64,000 bases of DNA from Heyndrickxia acidicola (lineage in GTDB: Bacteria; Bacillota; Bacilli; Bacillales; Bacillaceae_C), in the NCBI RefSeq assembly GCF_001636425.1, contig NZ_KV440953.1:1748847-1812846 (forward strand), in the 5' to 3' direction. The notes under the pieces were generated by a model. The model had not been told where the DNA came from. It ran no database searches and was given only the letters and a program-made list of their open reading frames with translations. Below, one piece after another: positions 20,338-34,700 of the stretch (position 1 is the first letter of the stretch; the number at the start of each line of letters is the position of its first letter). A program made the translations under genes and the position numbers.

Positions 20338-22044
20338 ATGTCTTTCGATGGATTATTTACAAAAGCGATGGTAAAAGAGCTTTCAATATTAAAAGGTGGA
20401 AGGATCAACAAAATCCACCAGCCGTATAAAAATGAAATCATTATGAGTGTACGTGCGAACGGAAGAAATCATAAAATGTTAATTTCTGCTCACCCAAGCT
20501 ATGCAAGGATTCAACTGACATCTGAGGCTCACGAAAACCCAAATGAACCTCCAATGTTTTGCATGCTGCTAAGAAAGCACCTGGAGGGTTATATTCTCGA
20601 GGACGTCCGGCAAATCGGGCTGGATCGTATTATTGTGTTTGATATTAAAGGCAGAAATGAGATTGGCGATATATCCTATAAACAGCTTTTTGTTGAAATC
20701 ATGGGACGCCACAGCAATATTGTATTAGTCGATAAAGAAAAAAATGTAATACTGGACAGTGTAAAGCATGTTACTTCTGCTGTTAACAGTTTCCGCACGG
20801 TCCTTCCAGGAGCAGATTACAAGCTGCCGCCTGAACAGGGGAAAAAGAACCCTTTAGAATCCAATAAAGAGGAACTTCTCCAGGCCATCGATTTTAACAG
20901 CGGTAAAATAGATAAACAAATTGTTGAGCACTTTGCAGGTATTTCGCCGCTAGTTGCAAAAGAAATCATCTATCAATCCGGACTGCCAAATTCATCAACG
21001 CTTCCTGAGAGCTTTGTTCAGATTATGTCTGGTATAAAATTGGAAGAATATCAACCTACATTAATAAAGACCGATACTAAAGAAGCCTTTTATATGATTC
21101 CAGTTACTCATCTTAAGGGAGAAGAAATATTATTCCATACACTTGGAGAGCTGCTTGATCGTTTCTATTTTGGTAAAGCAGAACGGGATCGTGTTAAACA
21201 GCAGGGCCATGATCTGGAACGATTGATTAAAAATGAAAAGGAAAAAAACGAGTTAAAAATCGAAAAGCTGAAAGAAACCCTTATGGATGCAAACAATGCA
21301 GATAGATTTCAGCTGTATGGTGAACTATTAACGGCCAACATGCATATGGCTAAGCGGGGAATGGAAAAAATTGAAGTCCAAAACTACTATGATGATCAAG
21401 GCGGGATGGTTATGATTGAGCTCGATCCGCGTAAAAGCCCTTCTGAAAACGCTCAAGCCTATTTTTCCCGCTATCAAAAAGCGAAAACAGCGATTGTCAT
21501 TGTCCAGGAGCAAATTGAAAAAGCAAGAGGAGAAATCCTTTATTTTGAAAACCTGCTGCAGCAACTGGACTCTGCCTCACCTAAGGATATTGAAGAGATC
21601 CGCCAGGAATTGGCCGAAGAGGGCTATTTGCGAATGAAACACAAACGAGGCCAAAAGCAAAAGCAGCAAAAAATTTCGCTTGAAAAATATATTTCTTCCG
21701 ATGGTACTGAAATTCTAGTCGGCAAAAACAATAAACAAAACGACTACTTGACTAACAAGGTAGCAAACCGGGACGAAATCTGGCTCCATACAAAAGATAT
21801 TCCCGGCTCTCATGTTGTCATCCGAAGTAAGGACCCAAGCCAAGAAACGCTTGCCGAAGCAGCCAATTTAGCAGCATATTTCAGTAAGTCCAAAAATTCA
21901 AGCTCTGTACCGGTTGATTACACTCGAGCTAGGTATGTAAAAAAACCGAATGGGGCAAAACCGGGATTCGTCATTTATGAAAACCAGCAGACATTGTTTG
22001 TTACTCCCGATGTCGAGCAGGTACTGTCCATGAAGAATACTTAA
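20338..22044 (+). CDS. rqcH: Ribosome quality control protein RqcH (NFACT family, YloA/FbpA)
   Basis: This 568-residue NEMF/Rqc2 homologue binds split 50S subunits carrying peptidyl-tRNA and adds C-terminal alanine tails for degradation. The NFACT-N domain includes the Asp96-Arg97 pair (LDRIIV) equivalent to the functionally essential D97-R98 in B. subtilis. A helix-hairpin-helix region, a long coiled coil (about 280-440) and an NFACT-R domain (DEIWLHTKDIPGSHVVIR near 482) follow. GGAGAAGG precedes the ATG. It is transcribed alone and converges on pyrE. ylmH, another RQC-linked gene, is also in this window. Confidence 0.95.
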   Translation: MSFDGLFTKAMVKELSILKGGRINKIHQPYKNEIIMSVRANGRNHKMLISAHPSYARIQLTSEAHENPNEPPMFCMLLRKHLEGYILEDVRQIGLDRIIVFDIKGRNEIGDISYKQLFVEIMGRHSNIVLVDKEKNVILDSVKHVTSAVNSFRTVLPGADYKLPPEQGKKNPLESNKEELLQAIDFNSGKIDKQIVEHFAGISPLVAKEIIYQSGLPNSSTLPESFVQIMSGIKLEEYQPTLIKTDTKEAFYMIPVTHLKGEEILFHTLGELLDRFYFGKAERDRVKQQGHDLERLIKNEKEKNELKIEKLKETLMDANNADRFQLYGELLTANMHMAKRGMEKIEVQNYYDDQGGMVMIELDPRKSPSENAQAYFSRYQKAKTAIVIVQEQIEKARGEILYFENLLQQLDSASPKDIEEIRQELAEEGYLRMKHKRGQKQKQQKISLEKYISSDGTEILVGKNNKQNDYLTNKVANRDEIWLHTKDIPGSHVVIRSKDPSQETLAEAANLAAYFSKSKNSSSVPVDYTRARYVKKPNGAKPGFVIYENQQTLFVTPDVEQVLSMKNT

Positions 22045-22067
22045 CGATAAAATCAACTATTAAATAA

Positions 22068-22100
22068 AGGCTTAGCCAACTCATTGGCTAAGCCTATTTC
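22068..22100. terminator. Bidirectional terminator between rqcH and pyrE
   Basis: GGCTTAGCCAA pairs perfectly with TTGGCTAAGCC around a 4-base loop. T-rich tracts follow on both strands, so it can end both convergent transcripts. Confidence 0.88.
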
Positions 22101-22130
22101 TATACACACGCCTGCCAGCAGTGTATCTTT

Positions 22131-22769
22131 TTATCCGTGTGTAATAGCACTCCATTCTTCAGGGTTCTCTACCCATGCTTTTAAAACACCCATATCACTT
22201 TCCTCAATCAGTTTCTTTTCGAGAGCCGTTTCGATCAGGATACTGTAATTCGTTAAGGAAACGGCATGAATATCTGATTTTTTCAACAGCTCTTTTCCCT
22301 TGTTCAATCCATATGTAAAAATCGATACCACTCCAAGCACTTCACAGCCTGCTTCACGTAAAGCATTCACACAAGTGATTACACTGCCGCCTGTTGAAAT
22401 CAAGTCCTCTACTACAACAACCTTTTGTCCAGATTCCACTTTGCCTTCCACTTGATTTCCTTTTCCATGCGCTTTTGCTTTGGACCGTACATAGCACATC
22501 GGCAAATTCATTTGATCACTTACCCACGCGGCATGAGGAATACCGGCTGTTGCTGTACCTGCGATGAGGTCTGCCTCAGGGAATTGTTCGTTTATTAGGC
22601 TTGTCAGCCCTTTAGCAATTTCCTTTCTGATTTCGGGATATGAAAGTGTCAATCGATTGTCACAGTAAATGGGAGATTTTAATCCAGAGGACCATGTAAA
22701 CGGGGTTTTTGGACTTAAAAAAACCGCCTCAATCTCAAGGAGCTTTTCTGCTATTTTTTTCTCTATCAT
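22131..22769 (-). CDS. pyrE: Orotate phosphoribosyltransferase
   Basis: At 212 residues, this converts orotate and PRPP to OMP. The PRPP loop [13 protein letters not shown] lies near residue 118, with [18 protein letters not shown] near the N-terminus and [17 protein letters not shown] as the flexible catalytic loop. It begins directly after the pyrF stop (TAAATG) with GGGAGGG inside pyrF. It is the last gene of the pyr operon. Confidence 0.97.
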   Translation of the reverse strand: MIEKKIAEKLLEIEAVFLSPKTPFTWSSGLKSPIYCDNRLTLSYPEIRKEIAKGLTSLINEQFPEADLIAGTATAGIPHAAWVSDQMNLPMCYVRSKAKAHGKGNQVEGKVESGQKVVVVEDLISTGGSVITCVNALREAGCEVLGVVSIFTYGLNKGKELLKKSDIHAVSLTNYSILIETALEKKLIEESDMGVLKAWVENPEEWSAITHG

Positions 22770-25159
<2,390 letters not shown>

Positions 25160-25163
<4 letters not shown>

Positions 25164-28100
25164 AGGGACACAGCCTCTCTTTCCTTTGTATCCTTCGGCA
25201 TTGCTTCTGATGAGAAGCTCATAGACTCCAATACTCGTAAAATGGCTTCAGCCGTATCCAGCGATGTTAAGCAAGGAATGCCGTTCTCTACTGATTCTCT
25301 GCGGATTCTGAAACCGTCTCTTTCAGGAAGCTTTCCTTTTGTCAGCGTGTTGATAATTAATTGTGCCTTGCCTTCCCGGATTACATCAACAAGTGTTTCC
25401 CCGCCAGTGCCAATTTTATTAATGACCTCGACTTTTAATCCTTCCTTTCCCATGAAGGCAGCAGTACCGCTTGTAGCCATAAGCGAGTAGCCGATATTTG
25501 AGAATCTCCGTGCAAGCTCCAGCGCTTCCGCTTTATCCTTATCGGCCACAGTGAACAGGACAATCCCTTCATTTTTCACTTTTGTTCCTGCCGCAACCAA
25601 CCCTTTGTACAATGCCTTTTCAAGCGTTATATCTTTTCCCATGACCTCGCCTGTTGATTTCATTTCAGGTCCGAGAGTAATATCAACCCTGCGCAGCTTT
25701 GCGAATGAGAACACAGGAACCTTTACGTAAACGCCGGTTTTTTCTTTCACCAGTCCATTTCCATATCCCAGCTCTTTTATTTTAGATCCCAATATCACTT
25801 TCGTAGCCAGGTTTGCCATCGGGATATTCGTAATTTTGCTAATAAATGGAACGGTTCTGCTTGACCTCGGGTTTACTTCGATAACATATAGTTCATCATT
25901 TGACAGGACGAATTGGATGTTTAATAATCCGATTATCTGAAGCTCTTTCGCAAGCTTAGCCGTATAATCTGCTATTTTTGCTTTCACGCTCTCTGATATG
26001 CTTTGTGCTGGATACACTGCAATAGAGTCACCAGAGTGGACCCCGGCCTTCTCAATATGCTCAATGATTCCTGGAATCAAAACCTCCTCGCCGTCAGAGA
26101 CTGCGTCTACCTCAAATTCCTTGCCAACCAAGTAGCGGTCGATTAAAACGGGATGCCCAGGATTAATTTTCACAGCATTGTTTACATAATGAACAAGCTC
26201 TTCTTCCTTATACACGATTTCCATTGCTCTCCCGCCTAAAACATAGGAAGGTCTGACCAATACAGGGTACCCGATCTCTTCTGCAATTTTTACTGCTTCC
26301 TGAATGGAGTACGCCGTTTTCCCTAATGGCTGAGGAATTTGGATTTGCTGAAGCGCTGCTTCAAATTTCTCACGATTTTCTGCTCTATCGACACTTTCCA
26401 GTGATGTGCCTAATATGGTAACTCCGCGATCCGCTAATGAGGCTGCTAGATTAATAGCTGTTTGACCTCCAAATTGAACGACCACTCCTTCAGGCTGCTC
26501 CAGATCAATAATGTGCATAACATCTTCTGTTGTAAGAGGTTCAAAATATAACTTATCCGAAATACTGAAGTCGGTCGAAACGGTCTCAGGGTTATTATTA
26601 ATGATAATAGCTTCATAGCCGGCTTCCTGAATGGCCTTAACGGAATGGACAGTAGCGTAATCAAACTCTACACCCTGTCCGATACGGATAGGGCCGGATC
26701 CAAGAACAATCACTTTTTTTCGTCCGGTACGAATGGATTCATTTTCTTCTTCATACGTACTGTAGAAATAAGGTGTGTTTGATTCAAATTCCGCAGCACA
26801 CGTGTCTACCATTTTAAATACTGGAATGATTCCCTGCTGTTTACGCCAGCTGTAAATCGCTTGTTCTTTAGCGTTCCAAAGCTTTGCCAGTGAGTGGTCC
26901 GAAAATCCCATTTGCTTGGCTTCATGGCCTATTTCCTTTTCAAATGGATGATCTTTTACTAGGCTCTCAAACTGAATAATTTTTTCAATTTTACGAAGGA
27001 AAAATAAGTCAATGCGGCTCCACTCGTGAATGGTCTGGATGGATACCCCTCTTCTAAGCGCCTCTGCCAGATAAAATAATCTTTCATCCCCCGCTTTGCG
27101 GATTCTTTTCTCAATTAAAGAATCTTCCATGGATTTAATCTCATCAAGCTCTATATGAGTCAGGTCATTCTCCAGGGATCTTACCGCCTTTAGCAGTGAC
27201 TCCTCAAAGCTTCTTCCTATCGCCATTACTTCTCCTGTTGCTTTCATTTGAGTTCCAAGCACCCTTTTAGCGGATTGGAATTTATCAAATGGAAAGCGCG
27301 GGATTTTTGTGACCACGTAGTCGAGAGCAGGTTCAAAGCAAGCATACGTCTTTCCTGTAACAGGATTAATCATCTCATCCAGTGACAGCCCTACCGCAAT
27401 TTTCGCAGCAAGCTTGGCAATTGGATAGCCTGTAGCTTTTGATGCTAATGCTGAAGACCGGCTTACCCTTGGATTAACCTCGATAATAAAATATTCAAAG
27501 CTATCGGGATCAAGAGCCAGCTGGACATTGCAGCCACCTTCGATTTTTAAGGCGCGAATAATTTTAAGAGATACATTTCTGAGCATATGGTATTCCCGGT
27601 CACTTAATGTTTGACTAGGTGCTGCCACAATCGAATCCCCAGTATGAACACCAACTGGATCAATGTTTTCCATATTGCAGACGACTATAGCATTGTCATT
27701 TGCATCCCTCATCACTTCATATTCAATTTCCTTAAAACCTGCGATGCTTCTTTCAAGCAGGCATTGATGGACAGGGCTGTTCTTTAGTCCGCTCGCCACA
27801 ATCTCATTCAATTCCTCTTCATTTTCACAAATTCCCCCGCCTGTACCGCCAAGCGTATAGGCTGGACGTACAATGATTGGAAAACCAATTTGCCCAGCAA
27901 ACGTTTTGGCTTCCTCTAAGGAATGAATAATCTCACTATCAGGCACTGGTTCGTTTAACTCATTCATTAATGAACGGAATTTTTCACGGTCTTCCGCTTG
28001 TTCTATAGCTGTTAGTTTTGTTCCGAGAATTTCCACATCACACTCTTCTAAGATTCCTGATTCCGCCAATTCCATCGCCATATTTAGGCCGGTTTGCCCG

Positions 28101-28372
28101 CCAAGTGTCGGCAGGATGGCATCTGGTCGTTCTTTACGGATAATTCTTGATACGAATTCCAATGTGATGGGCTCTATGTATACCACATCAGCTATTTCTG
28201 TGTCTGTCATAATGGTGGCAGGGTTTGAATTGATTAAGATTACTTTGTAACCCTCTTCTTTTAATGCAAGGCAGGCTTGTGTACCTGCATAATCAAATTC
28301 AGCTGCCTGGCCGATGATGATCGGCCCTGAACCAATTACTAGAATACTTTGGATGTCTTTACGTTTAGGCAT
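25160..28372 (-). CDS. pyrAB: Carbamoyl-phosphate synthase large subunit (pyrimidine-specific)
   Basis: This 1070-residue subunit carries two homologous ATP-grasp halves. The first begins [24 protein letters not shown] and the second, near residue 555, [25 protein letters not shown]-terminal MGS-like allosteric domain ([19 protein letters not shown]) follows. It makes carbamoyl phosphate from ammonia, bicarbonate and two ATP. It overlaps pyrAA by eight bases and pyrK by four. Location in the pyr operon marks it as the pyrimidine-linked copy. Confidence 0.97.
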
Positions 28373-29459
28373 GATGCAGTGCTCCTTCCTTCCACTTCGC
28401 TACGGTTTTTAGAAATTCATCAAAAAGATAATTGGTATCTTCTGGTCCCGGAGAAGCTTCGGGATGATACTGTACAGTGAATGCTGGAGCATTTTTGTGC
28501 TCAAGACCTTCAATCGTTCCATCATTTAACGCCCTTTGTGTAACAATTAAAGGAGTATTTACAAGAGATTCATCACTTACGGCATAGCCATGATTTTGAG
28601 AGGTCAAGGCTACCTTTCCAGTCTTTAGATCTCGTACCGGATGGTTTGAGCCCCGGTGGCCAAATTTCATTTTATAGGTGTCAGCACCGCAGGCCAAAGC
28701 AAACAGTTGGTGACCCAAACAGATGCCAAAAAACGGGGTGTTGCCAATTAATTGCTGAACCATCACAATCGCTTCCTTTACATCCTTGGGGTCGCCAGGT
28801 CCATTGGAAAGCATGACACCATCCGGTCTCATGGCTAAAATGGTTTCTGCAGTGGTGTTATATGGAACTACTGTTACATCACAATTTCGTTTATTCAATT
28901 CTCGTAAAATGCCATGCTTTGCTCCAAAGTCAACCAATACAATATGATGTCCTCTTCCTGGACTTGGATAGGCTTGCCGGATGGAAACCTGCTGTACCTG
29001 GTCATTTGGCAATGCTTCTGCTTTCAGTTTTTTTATGACCGCTTCAGCATCCTCTTCCATACTGCAGATAGCCCCTTTTAACGTACCAAAGCTGCGAATA
29101 ATTCTTGTCAGCTTTCTTGTATCTATCCCAGCTATTCCCGGTATGTTTTTCTTCTTCAGATATTCATCAATACTCATTTCGCTGCGCCAGTTAACTGGGT
29201 AGTCAGCCGCTTCTTTCACTACAACACCTTTAATAACTGGATTGACTGATTCAAAGTCATCTCTGTTAACTCCATAATTTCCGATCAAAGGGTAGGTAAA
29301 TGTAACAATCTGGCCGCAGTAAGAAGGATCTGTAATGGTTTCCTGATATCCAGTCATCCCTGTGTTAAATACCACTTCCCCCACCGTTGCATCTTCGCTT
29401 CCAAAACCTTTACCGACCATAATTGTCCCATCTTCAAGTATCAGCTGTTTCTTTAGCAT
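28365..29459 (-). CDS. pyrAA: Carbamoyl-phosphate synthase small (glutaminase) subunit
   Basis: This 364-residue amidotransferase supplies ammonia to PyrAB. The N-terminal CPSase domain has [17 protein letters not shown]. The class I glutaminase triad is visible as [13 protein letters not shown] (Cys) and [11 protein letters not shown] (His, Glu). It overlaps pyrC by seven bases. Confidence 0.97.
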   Translation of the reverse strand: MLKKQLILEDGTIMVGKGFGSEDATVGEVVFNTGMTGYQETITDPSYCGQIVTFTYPLIGNYGVNRDDFESVNPVIKGVVVKEAADYPVNWRSEMSIDEYLKKKNIPGIAGIDTRKLTRIIRSFGTLKGAICSMEEDAEAVIKKLKAEALPNDQVQQVSIRQAYPSPGRGHHIVLVDFGAKHGILRELNKRNCDVTVVPYNTTAETILAMRPDGVMLSNGPGDPKDVKEAIVMVQQLIGNTPFFGICLGHQLFALACGADTYKMKFGHRGSNHPVRDLKTGKVALTSQNHGYAVSDESLVNTPLIVTQRALNDGTIEGLEHKNAPAFTVQYHPEASPGPEDTNYLFDEFLKTVAKWKEGALHHA

Positions 29460-30742
29460 TTAACTCCCTCCTCTTTCCATACCAATGTTCCATTTACTAT
29501 CGTTGCTGCAGGCCATCCCTTACATTCCCATCCATTAAATGGGGTATTTTTTCCTTTAGATAAAAATTTTTCAGAATCAACCACTTTCGTATGCTTCAAA
29601 TCCACTAGCGTGATATCTGCTGCCTTTCCTTCTTCCAATCTTCCAAAAGGAAGACTGAATACGCTGGCCGGTTTTACGGTTATCCATTCAAGCAATTGAG
29701 CGAGGGTAAAAACACCCTTTTCCACAAAATGGGTATATAACAATGGAAAGGCTGTTTCAAATCCCACAATCCCAAAAGGAGATTCATAAATCCCCTTTTG
29801 CTTCTCTTCTTGGCTATGTGGAGCATGGTCTGTCGCAATAAAGTCAATCGTTCCGTCAAGCAGCCCTTCAATCAAGGCATTACGGTCAGCCTCTGATCTT
29901 AATGGCGGGTTCATTTTATAGTTCGTGTCAAGGCCAGGTATGTCTTGGTCACATAGAAGCAAATGATGCGGGGTAACCTCTGCTGTTACACGGATACCTG
30001 CTTTCTTTGCATCTCTCACCACCCTGACGGATTCCTTTGAACTAATGTGACAAACATGATAATGGCAACCCGCCGCTTCAGCTAAAAGGACATCACGGGC
30101 AATTTGAACCGCTTCACATATCGATGGAATTCCTTTCACAGTGTGTTCTCTTGAAAACTCCCCTTCATGAAAGGCACCGCCATATATCAGACTGTTATCT
30201 TCACAATGGGCTACGACGGCCATATCCAGTGCGGCGGCCCTTTTCATAGCTTCATACATCATTCCCGCATTCTGAACACCTACTCCATCGTCTGTAAAGG
30301 CGAAAGCTCCATTTGCTTTTAAGCCCTCGAAATCCGTGAGCTCACCACCTTTAAGTCCAGTGGAAATCGCTGCGTAGGGCAATACTCGTACGAGCCCGGT
30401 TTTTTTAATCCGCTTTTGCATATCCTCCATTTTCTCAGGAGTATCCAATATAGGATTCGTATTTGGCATGGATGCAATCGTTGTAAAACCGCCCTTTGCT
30501 GCTGCCTTGGTACCCGTTTCAATCGTTTCTTTATGCTCTCCTCCCGGCTCTCTTAGATGGGAGTGAAGATCGAGAAATCCTGGTGATACAAGATAGCCTT
30601 GAGCATCAATAATGATTTCTCCATCATGTTGTAAATTTCCCCCTATTTCTGCAATCAGATTTTCCTTAATCCTTAGATCCATCTGCATTGCTTCGCCTTT
30701 TTCCATATGTACATTGCCGTTTTTTATAAGATATCCCATCAT
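29453..30742 (-). CDS. pyrC: Dihydroorotase
   Basis: This class I amidohydrolase cyclises carbamoyl-aspartate. The metal ligands are in [16 protein letters not shown] near residue 60 (HxH), AHCEDNSL near 176, [11 protein letters not shown] near 229 and [10 protein letters not shown] near 302 with the catalytic Asp. I choose the ATG at 30742, following AAGGCGGTG, two codons inside the frame's GTG; 429 aa. It starts 12 bases after the pyrB stop. Confidence 0.96.
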   Translation of the reverse strand: MMGYLIKNGNVHMEKGEAMQMDLRIKENLIAEIGGNLQHDGEIIIDAQGYLVSPGFLDLHSHLREPGGEHKETIETGTKAAAKGGFTTIASMPNTNPILDTPEKMEDMQKRIKKTGLVRVLPYAAISTGLKGGELTDFEGLKANGAFAFTDDGVGVQNAGMMYEAMKRAAALDMAVVAHCEDNSLIYGGAFHEGEFSREHTVKGIPSICEAVQIARDVLLAEAAGCHYHVCHISSKESVRVVRDAKKAGIRVTAEVTPHHLLLCDQDIPGLDTNYKMNPPLRSEADRNALIEGLLDGTIDFIATDHAPHSQEEKQKGIYESPFGIVGFETAFPLLYTHFVEKGVFTLAQLLEWITVKPASVFSLPFGRLEEGKAADITLVDLKHTKVVDSEKFLSKGKNTPFNGWECKGWPAATIVNGTLVWKEEGVKC

Positions 30743-30754
30743 CTGCACCGCCTT

Positions 30755-31639
30755 TTAAAATTCTAACGCTCTTTTAAGGACTGCCATCCTGGTGAACACA
30801 CCATTTTGAATTTGCTTAAAGATTCTTGATCGTTTACATTCCACCAGCTCATCAGCCAGTTCCACATTTCGATTAACTGGTGCGGGATGCATAATAATAC
30901 TGCTTTTTTTCATTCTCTTTTCCCTATCAGCTGTTAATCCGTATTTCAAATGATATTGATCCGGAGAGAAACCGATTGATCCACCATGCCTTTCATGCTG
31001 AACCCTCAGCATCATGACGACATCCGCTCTTTCCACCGCTTCGTCCAGTTCAATATATTGGCCATTTTCCTGAAATGATGGGTCACTCCATTCATGAGGG
31101 CCAGAAAACAGGACCTTTGCTCCGAGCCTATTTAATGCTTCCTGATTGGATCTTGCTACACGGCTATGGGAAATATCCCCAACAATCGCTACCTCCAATC
31201 CTTTGAATCCCCCAAATTCCTGTTGTATCGTAAAAAGATCTAATAGACATTGTGTAGGATGCTGGCCGCTTCCGTCTCCGCCATTTATGACGGGAATATG
31301 GATATTTTCCATTAAAGAGAGGTAAAAATGATTTTGCGGATGCCGAATGACTACGACATTTACACCTATCATTTCCAGAGTTTTCACAGTATCGTAAAGA
31401 GTTTCCCCCTTTTGCACACTGGAAGTACTCGCTTCGAAAGGGATGATGTCCAGCCCAATTTTTCTTTCTGCCATTTCAAAGCTGCTTTTTGTTCTTGTAC
31501 TCGGTTCAAAAAATAGATTGGCCGCGTATCCCAGTCCCTTCTGAATCCGGCAGTCTCCTTTGGCAAACATTTCTGCATCATGAAGTATTTCTGTTATTTC
31601 GGTTGTGGTTAATTGTGATATGGAGAGTAAATGCTTCAT
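30755..31639 (-). CDS. pyrB: Aspartate carbamoyltransferase catalytic chain
   Basis: At 294 residues, this condenses carbamoyl phosphate and aspartate. [18 protein letters not shown] near residue 43 binds carbamoyl phosphate. [13 protein letters not shown] near 125 and [11 protein letters not shown] near 208 complete the site. No regulatory PyrI is present, as in Bacilli. Start ATG follows GAAAGGAAG. It follows two consecutive PyrR attenuators rather than the uracil permease gene found there in B. subtilis. Confidence 0.97.
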   Translation of the reverse strand: MKHLLSISQLTTTEITEILHDAEMFAKGDCRIQKGLGYAANLFFEPSTRTKSSFEMAERKIGLDIIPFEASTSSVQKGETLYDTVKTLEMIGVNVVVIRHPQNHFYLSLMENIHIPVINGGDGSGQHPTQCLLDLFTIQQEFGGFKGLEVAIVGDISHSRVARSNQEALNRLGAKVLFSGPHEWSDPSFQENGQYIELDEAVERADVVMMLRVQHERHGGSIGFSPDQYHLKYGLTADREKRMKKSSIIMHPAPVNRNVELADELVECKRSRIFKQIQNGVFTRMAVLKRALEF

Positions 31640-31698
31640 GTAAACTTCTTCCTTTCATACGAAAAGTGAAAGCGTCTTGCTTATTCGCTAGAGATAGG

Positions 31699-31812
31699 CA
31701 TAAAAAAACACCCTGCCAGTGCTTTAGGGTGTTGGTTAACAGGCTGAAGCCAGCATTCGCTTTCTTCAACTGTAAATCACCCTTGAAAGCCTCTCTGGAC
31801 TTTATTTAAAAG
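31699..31812 (-). promoter_or_regulatory. PyrR-dependent attenuator immediately before pyrB
   Basis: Reading the minus strand, a PyrR-binding loop (AGTCCAGAGAGGCTT) is followed by a long antiterminator stem and then a terminator in which ACACCCT pairs with AGGGTGT, trailed by seven T. UMP-bound PyrR binding the loop favours the terminator. Confidence 0.88.
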
Positions 31813-31838
31813 GTGTAGCTTTATTTAGTTTTTCCTTG

Positions 31839-31944
31839 CAAAAAAACCCTCTTTGTCCATAAAAAAGGCAAAGAGGGTTGATCAGGAAAAGCTTTGCTTT
31901 CCCGGTCGCCTTTGCCAGTCTCTCAGGACTGTTTTAAAAGGACG
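31839..31944 (-). promoter_or_regulatory. PyrR-dependent attenuator immediately after pyrR
   Basis: A second full attenuator lies seven bases after the pyrR stop: binding loop CAGTCCTGAGAGACTG, an antiterminator segment, then AACCCTCTTTG pairing with CAAAGAGGGTT and a T run. Its terminator ends only about 25 bases before the next attenuator's binding region begins, so the two act in series. Confidence 0.88.
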
Positions 31945-31950
31945 TATATG

Positions 31951-32632
<682 letters not shown>

Positions 32633-32638
32633 ATTTAT

Positions 32639-32667
32639 AGTGTAAATGTCTATCCCCATTTTGTCAA
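32639..32667 (-). promoter_or_regulatory. pyr operon SigA promoter
   Basis: A perfect TTGACA (complement of 32662-32667), a 17-base spacer and TACACT (32639-32644) lie just after the ylyB stop and about 10 bases before the leader attenuator. Confidence 0.85.
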
Positions 32668-32670
32668 CGA

Positions 32671-33576
32671 TTATTTTTTCAAACGTTCCATCAGATCAGT
32701 AAATTCTTCTGGAAGCGGGGCTTCAAATTCAAGATATTCATTTGTTCTCGGATGGTTGAAGCCTAATACTGCTGCATGCAGGGCTTGTCCATCATCGGTT
32801 ATTGGTTTTTTAGGGCCGTATTTAGGATCCCCCACTAGCGGATAACCGATATATTTCATGTGAACGCGTATTTGGTGAGTTCTTCCTGTCTCCAAAACAC
32901 ACTCGACAAAAGTAAATTGTTTAAAACGATCCAGCACTTGAAAGTGGGTTACAGCATGCTTACCATTATCCACAACGGCCATTCTTTGCCGTTCCAAAGG
33001 ATCACGTCCAAGCGGGGCATCAATTGTTCCATGATCATGCGGAATAACGCCATGAACAAGGGCTTTATATCTTCTTGTAACAGTTTTATTCACAAGCTGT
33101 TCTACCAGGCTTTCATGGGCCAAATCATTTTTAGCGACCATTAATAATCCAGAGGTGTCCATGTCGATCCTATGGACAATCCCTGGTCTTAGTACACCGT
33201 TGATCCCTGAGAGATCTTTACAATGACCCATTAGACCATTAACCAATGTACCCTGTGTATGGCCGGGAGCAGGATGTACAACCATTCCCTTGGGCTTATT
33301 TACAACTAAAACATCCGCATCCTCATAGTATATATCTAAATCCATCTGTTCCGGTTCAACATCTAATAATTCAGGTTCCGGTATTTGAATCACAATTTTG
33401 TCGTTTTCATTGCATTTATAATTTGCCTTGACGGGGGCATTATTCACTGTCACATTTCCTTCCTTGATCCATTGCTGAACTTGAGACCGGGACCACTCCG
33501 CATTTAAAGTGGTTATCACCTTGTCAAGACGCTCATTTCGCTCAGTATCAAGAATGATGTGTTCCTTTATTTCCAT
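32671..33576 (-). CDS. ylyB: RluD-family 23S rRNA pseudouridine synthase YlyB
   Basis: This 301-residue protein has an N-terminal S4 RNA-binding domain ([26 protein letters not shown]) and a RluA/RluD catalytic domain. The active-site Asp is in [17 protein letters not shown] near residue 140, followed by [10 protein letters not shown]. It is predicted to isomerise uridines in 23S rRNA; the exact positions cannot be told from sequence. Start ATG follows AAAGGAG. It overlaps lspA by 29 bases. Confidence 0.93.
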   Translation of the reverse strand: MEIKEHIILDTERNERLDKVITTLNAEWSRSQVQQWIKEGNVTVNNAPVKANYKCNENDKIVIQIPEPELLDVEPEQMDLDIYYEDADVLVVNKPKGMVVHPAPGHTQGTLVNGLMGHCKDLSGINGVLRPGIVHRIDMDTSGLLMVAKNDLAHESLVEQLVNKTVTRRYKALVHGVIPHDHGTIDAPLGRDPLERQRMAVVDNGKHAVTHFQVLDRFKQFTFVECVLETGRTHQIRVHMKYIGYPLVGDPKYGPKKPITDDGQALHAAVLGFNHPRTNEYLEFEAPLPEEFTDLMERLKK

Positions 33577-34042
33577 ATGATTTCTCCTTTGATTTCCGTT
33601 CGTCTAGCAGCATAAGAATTAACAAAAGCACAACACCTATTGTTAAACTGGAATCGGCAATATTGAATATTGGAAAATCATATCCAAATATATAAGTATG
33701 GATAAAATCAACCACTTCTTTACGGGCAATCCTATCTATAAAATTCCCAATAGCCCCTCCCAGCATAAAAGCCATGCTAATTCCAAGCAAAGGTTTTCCT
33801 TTGGCATTCTTTTGAAGAAAATAAATTAGACCAATTATGACAACAACTGTTATAAAATAAAACAGCCACATCTTCCCCTGCAATATCCCCCAGGCAGCCC
33901 CCTGGTTACGGCTAGAGGTAATATAGAAAAAGTTTTCGATAATTTTAATACTTTCTCCTGGCTCCATATTTTTTACTATCAACCACTTTGTAATCTGGTC
34001 AACCGCAATAATGACTGCAGCAAGCAGGTAAAAATATACCAC
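33548..34042 (-). CDS. lspA: Lipoprotein signal peptidase II
   Basis: This four-span membrane aspartic protease removes signal peptides from prolipoproteins. [13 protein letters not shown] is in the first helix. The catalytic Asp residues lie in [10 protein letters not shown] and [12 protein letters not shown] prefer the GTG at 34042 ([11 protein letters not shown], 164 aa) because GGGGGT sits seven bases upstream and the N-terminus then matches the family. The frame's ATG at 34057 has no ribosome site. Its upstream gap is nearly 1 kb of repeats. Confidence 0.94.
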   Translation of the reverse strand: MVYFYLLAAVIIAVDQITKWLIVKNMEPGESIKIIENFFYITSSRNQGAAWGILQGKMWLFYFITVVVIIGLIYFLQKNAKGKPLLGISMAFMLGGAIGNFIDRIARKEVVDFIHTYIFGYDFPIFNIADSSLTIGVVLLLILMLLDERKSKEKSYGNKGTHHS

Positions 34043-34237
34043 AAAGGATACCCCCATGTACGAGTTTGATTAGCTAATTCTGGCAAGGGTTTCTTATACC
34101 TGTCCAGTATTTTCTATACCCTTTGCATTTTAGCATAATTTCCGCCATTTAGGAATATTCACTGCAAGGTTCTGTTGATTGCTGCTCGCTTTTTTGGATG
34201 AAACAAAGACATGAGGAGTGCACTACTGTTCCTGCTG

Positions 34238-34338
34238 GTTGATTTCCACTGCAGGCACATGCTTTCCGCAGGCTCCTGTGGGGTCTTCCAAAGGCCTGCT
34301 AATCCCTCAGGGGTCTCGTGCCTTCCTCTTCAATAAAC
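34238..34338 (+). repeat. Family C dispersed repeat, copy 1 (shortened)
   Basis: It starts GTTGATTTCCACTGCAGGCAC and ends TCGTGCCTTCCTCTTCAATAAAC. It lacks about 25 bases found after GCTTTCCGC in the full copy at 34402. It is preceded by a flank (CATGAGGAGTGCACTACTGTT) like that of the next copies. Confidence 0.75.
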
Positions 34339-34340
34339 TT

Positions 34341-34620
34341 TGGTTTCAATCAAATATTGGGGTTTAAGACAGACATGGGGCGTGCACTGCTCTTCCTGCT
34401 GGTTGATTTCCGCTGCAGGCACTCGCTTTCCGCGGGCGGCCGGAAGCCTCCTCGTCGCAAGCTCCTGTGGGGTCTTCCTAAGGCCTGCTGATCCCGCAGG
34501 AGTCTCGTGCCTTCCTCTTCAATCAACTTTGGGTTCAATTCAAATATTGGGGTTTAAGACAGACATGGGGCGTGCACTGCTCTTCCTGCTGTTTATTTCC
34601 ACGCCAAATATTCGCTTTTC
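34341..34620 (+). repeat. 190-bp tandem duplication carrying family C copies 2 and 3
   Basis: The 34341-34400 segment recurs almost exactly at 34531-34590, a period of 190 bases (shared core CAAATATTGGGGTTTAAGAC then AGACATGGGGCGTGCACTGC). The first unit contains a complete family C element (34402-34527). In the second unit only the first 30 or so degenerate bases of C remain (34591-34620). A short spurious ORF spans it. Confidence 0.8.
34402..34527 (+). repeat. Family C dispersed repeat, copy 2 (complete, 126 bp)
   Basis: The element runs from GTTGATT to AATCAAC, a 7-bp terminal inverted repeat, with further inverted pairs inside (GCAGGCAC near the left, GTGCCTTC near the right). It is GC-rich compared with its surroundings (TTTCCGCGGGCGGCCGG). 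From memory, similar sequences occur between genes in many Bacillaceae genomes; I could not check this. Confidence 0.8.
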
Positions 34621-34700
34621 CCCACCCTGCTCTTTTTTAACTTTACTATCAATATTACATTGTTCTTTAACCTAGACATTAATAGTGCCTGGCCATCCTG

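Noticed and set aside
34340-34675. A 111-codon plus-strand ORF and a 62-codon minus-strand ORF in the lspA-ylyA gap
   Set aside because: Both lie across family C repeats and the 190-bp tandem duplication; they have no ribosome site and their translated sequence is simply the repeated DNA read twice.
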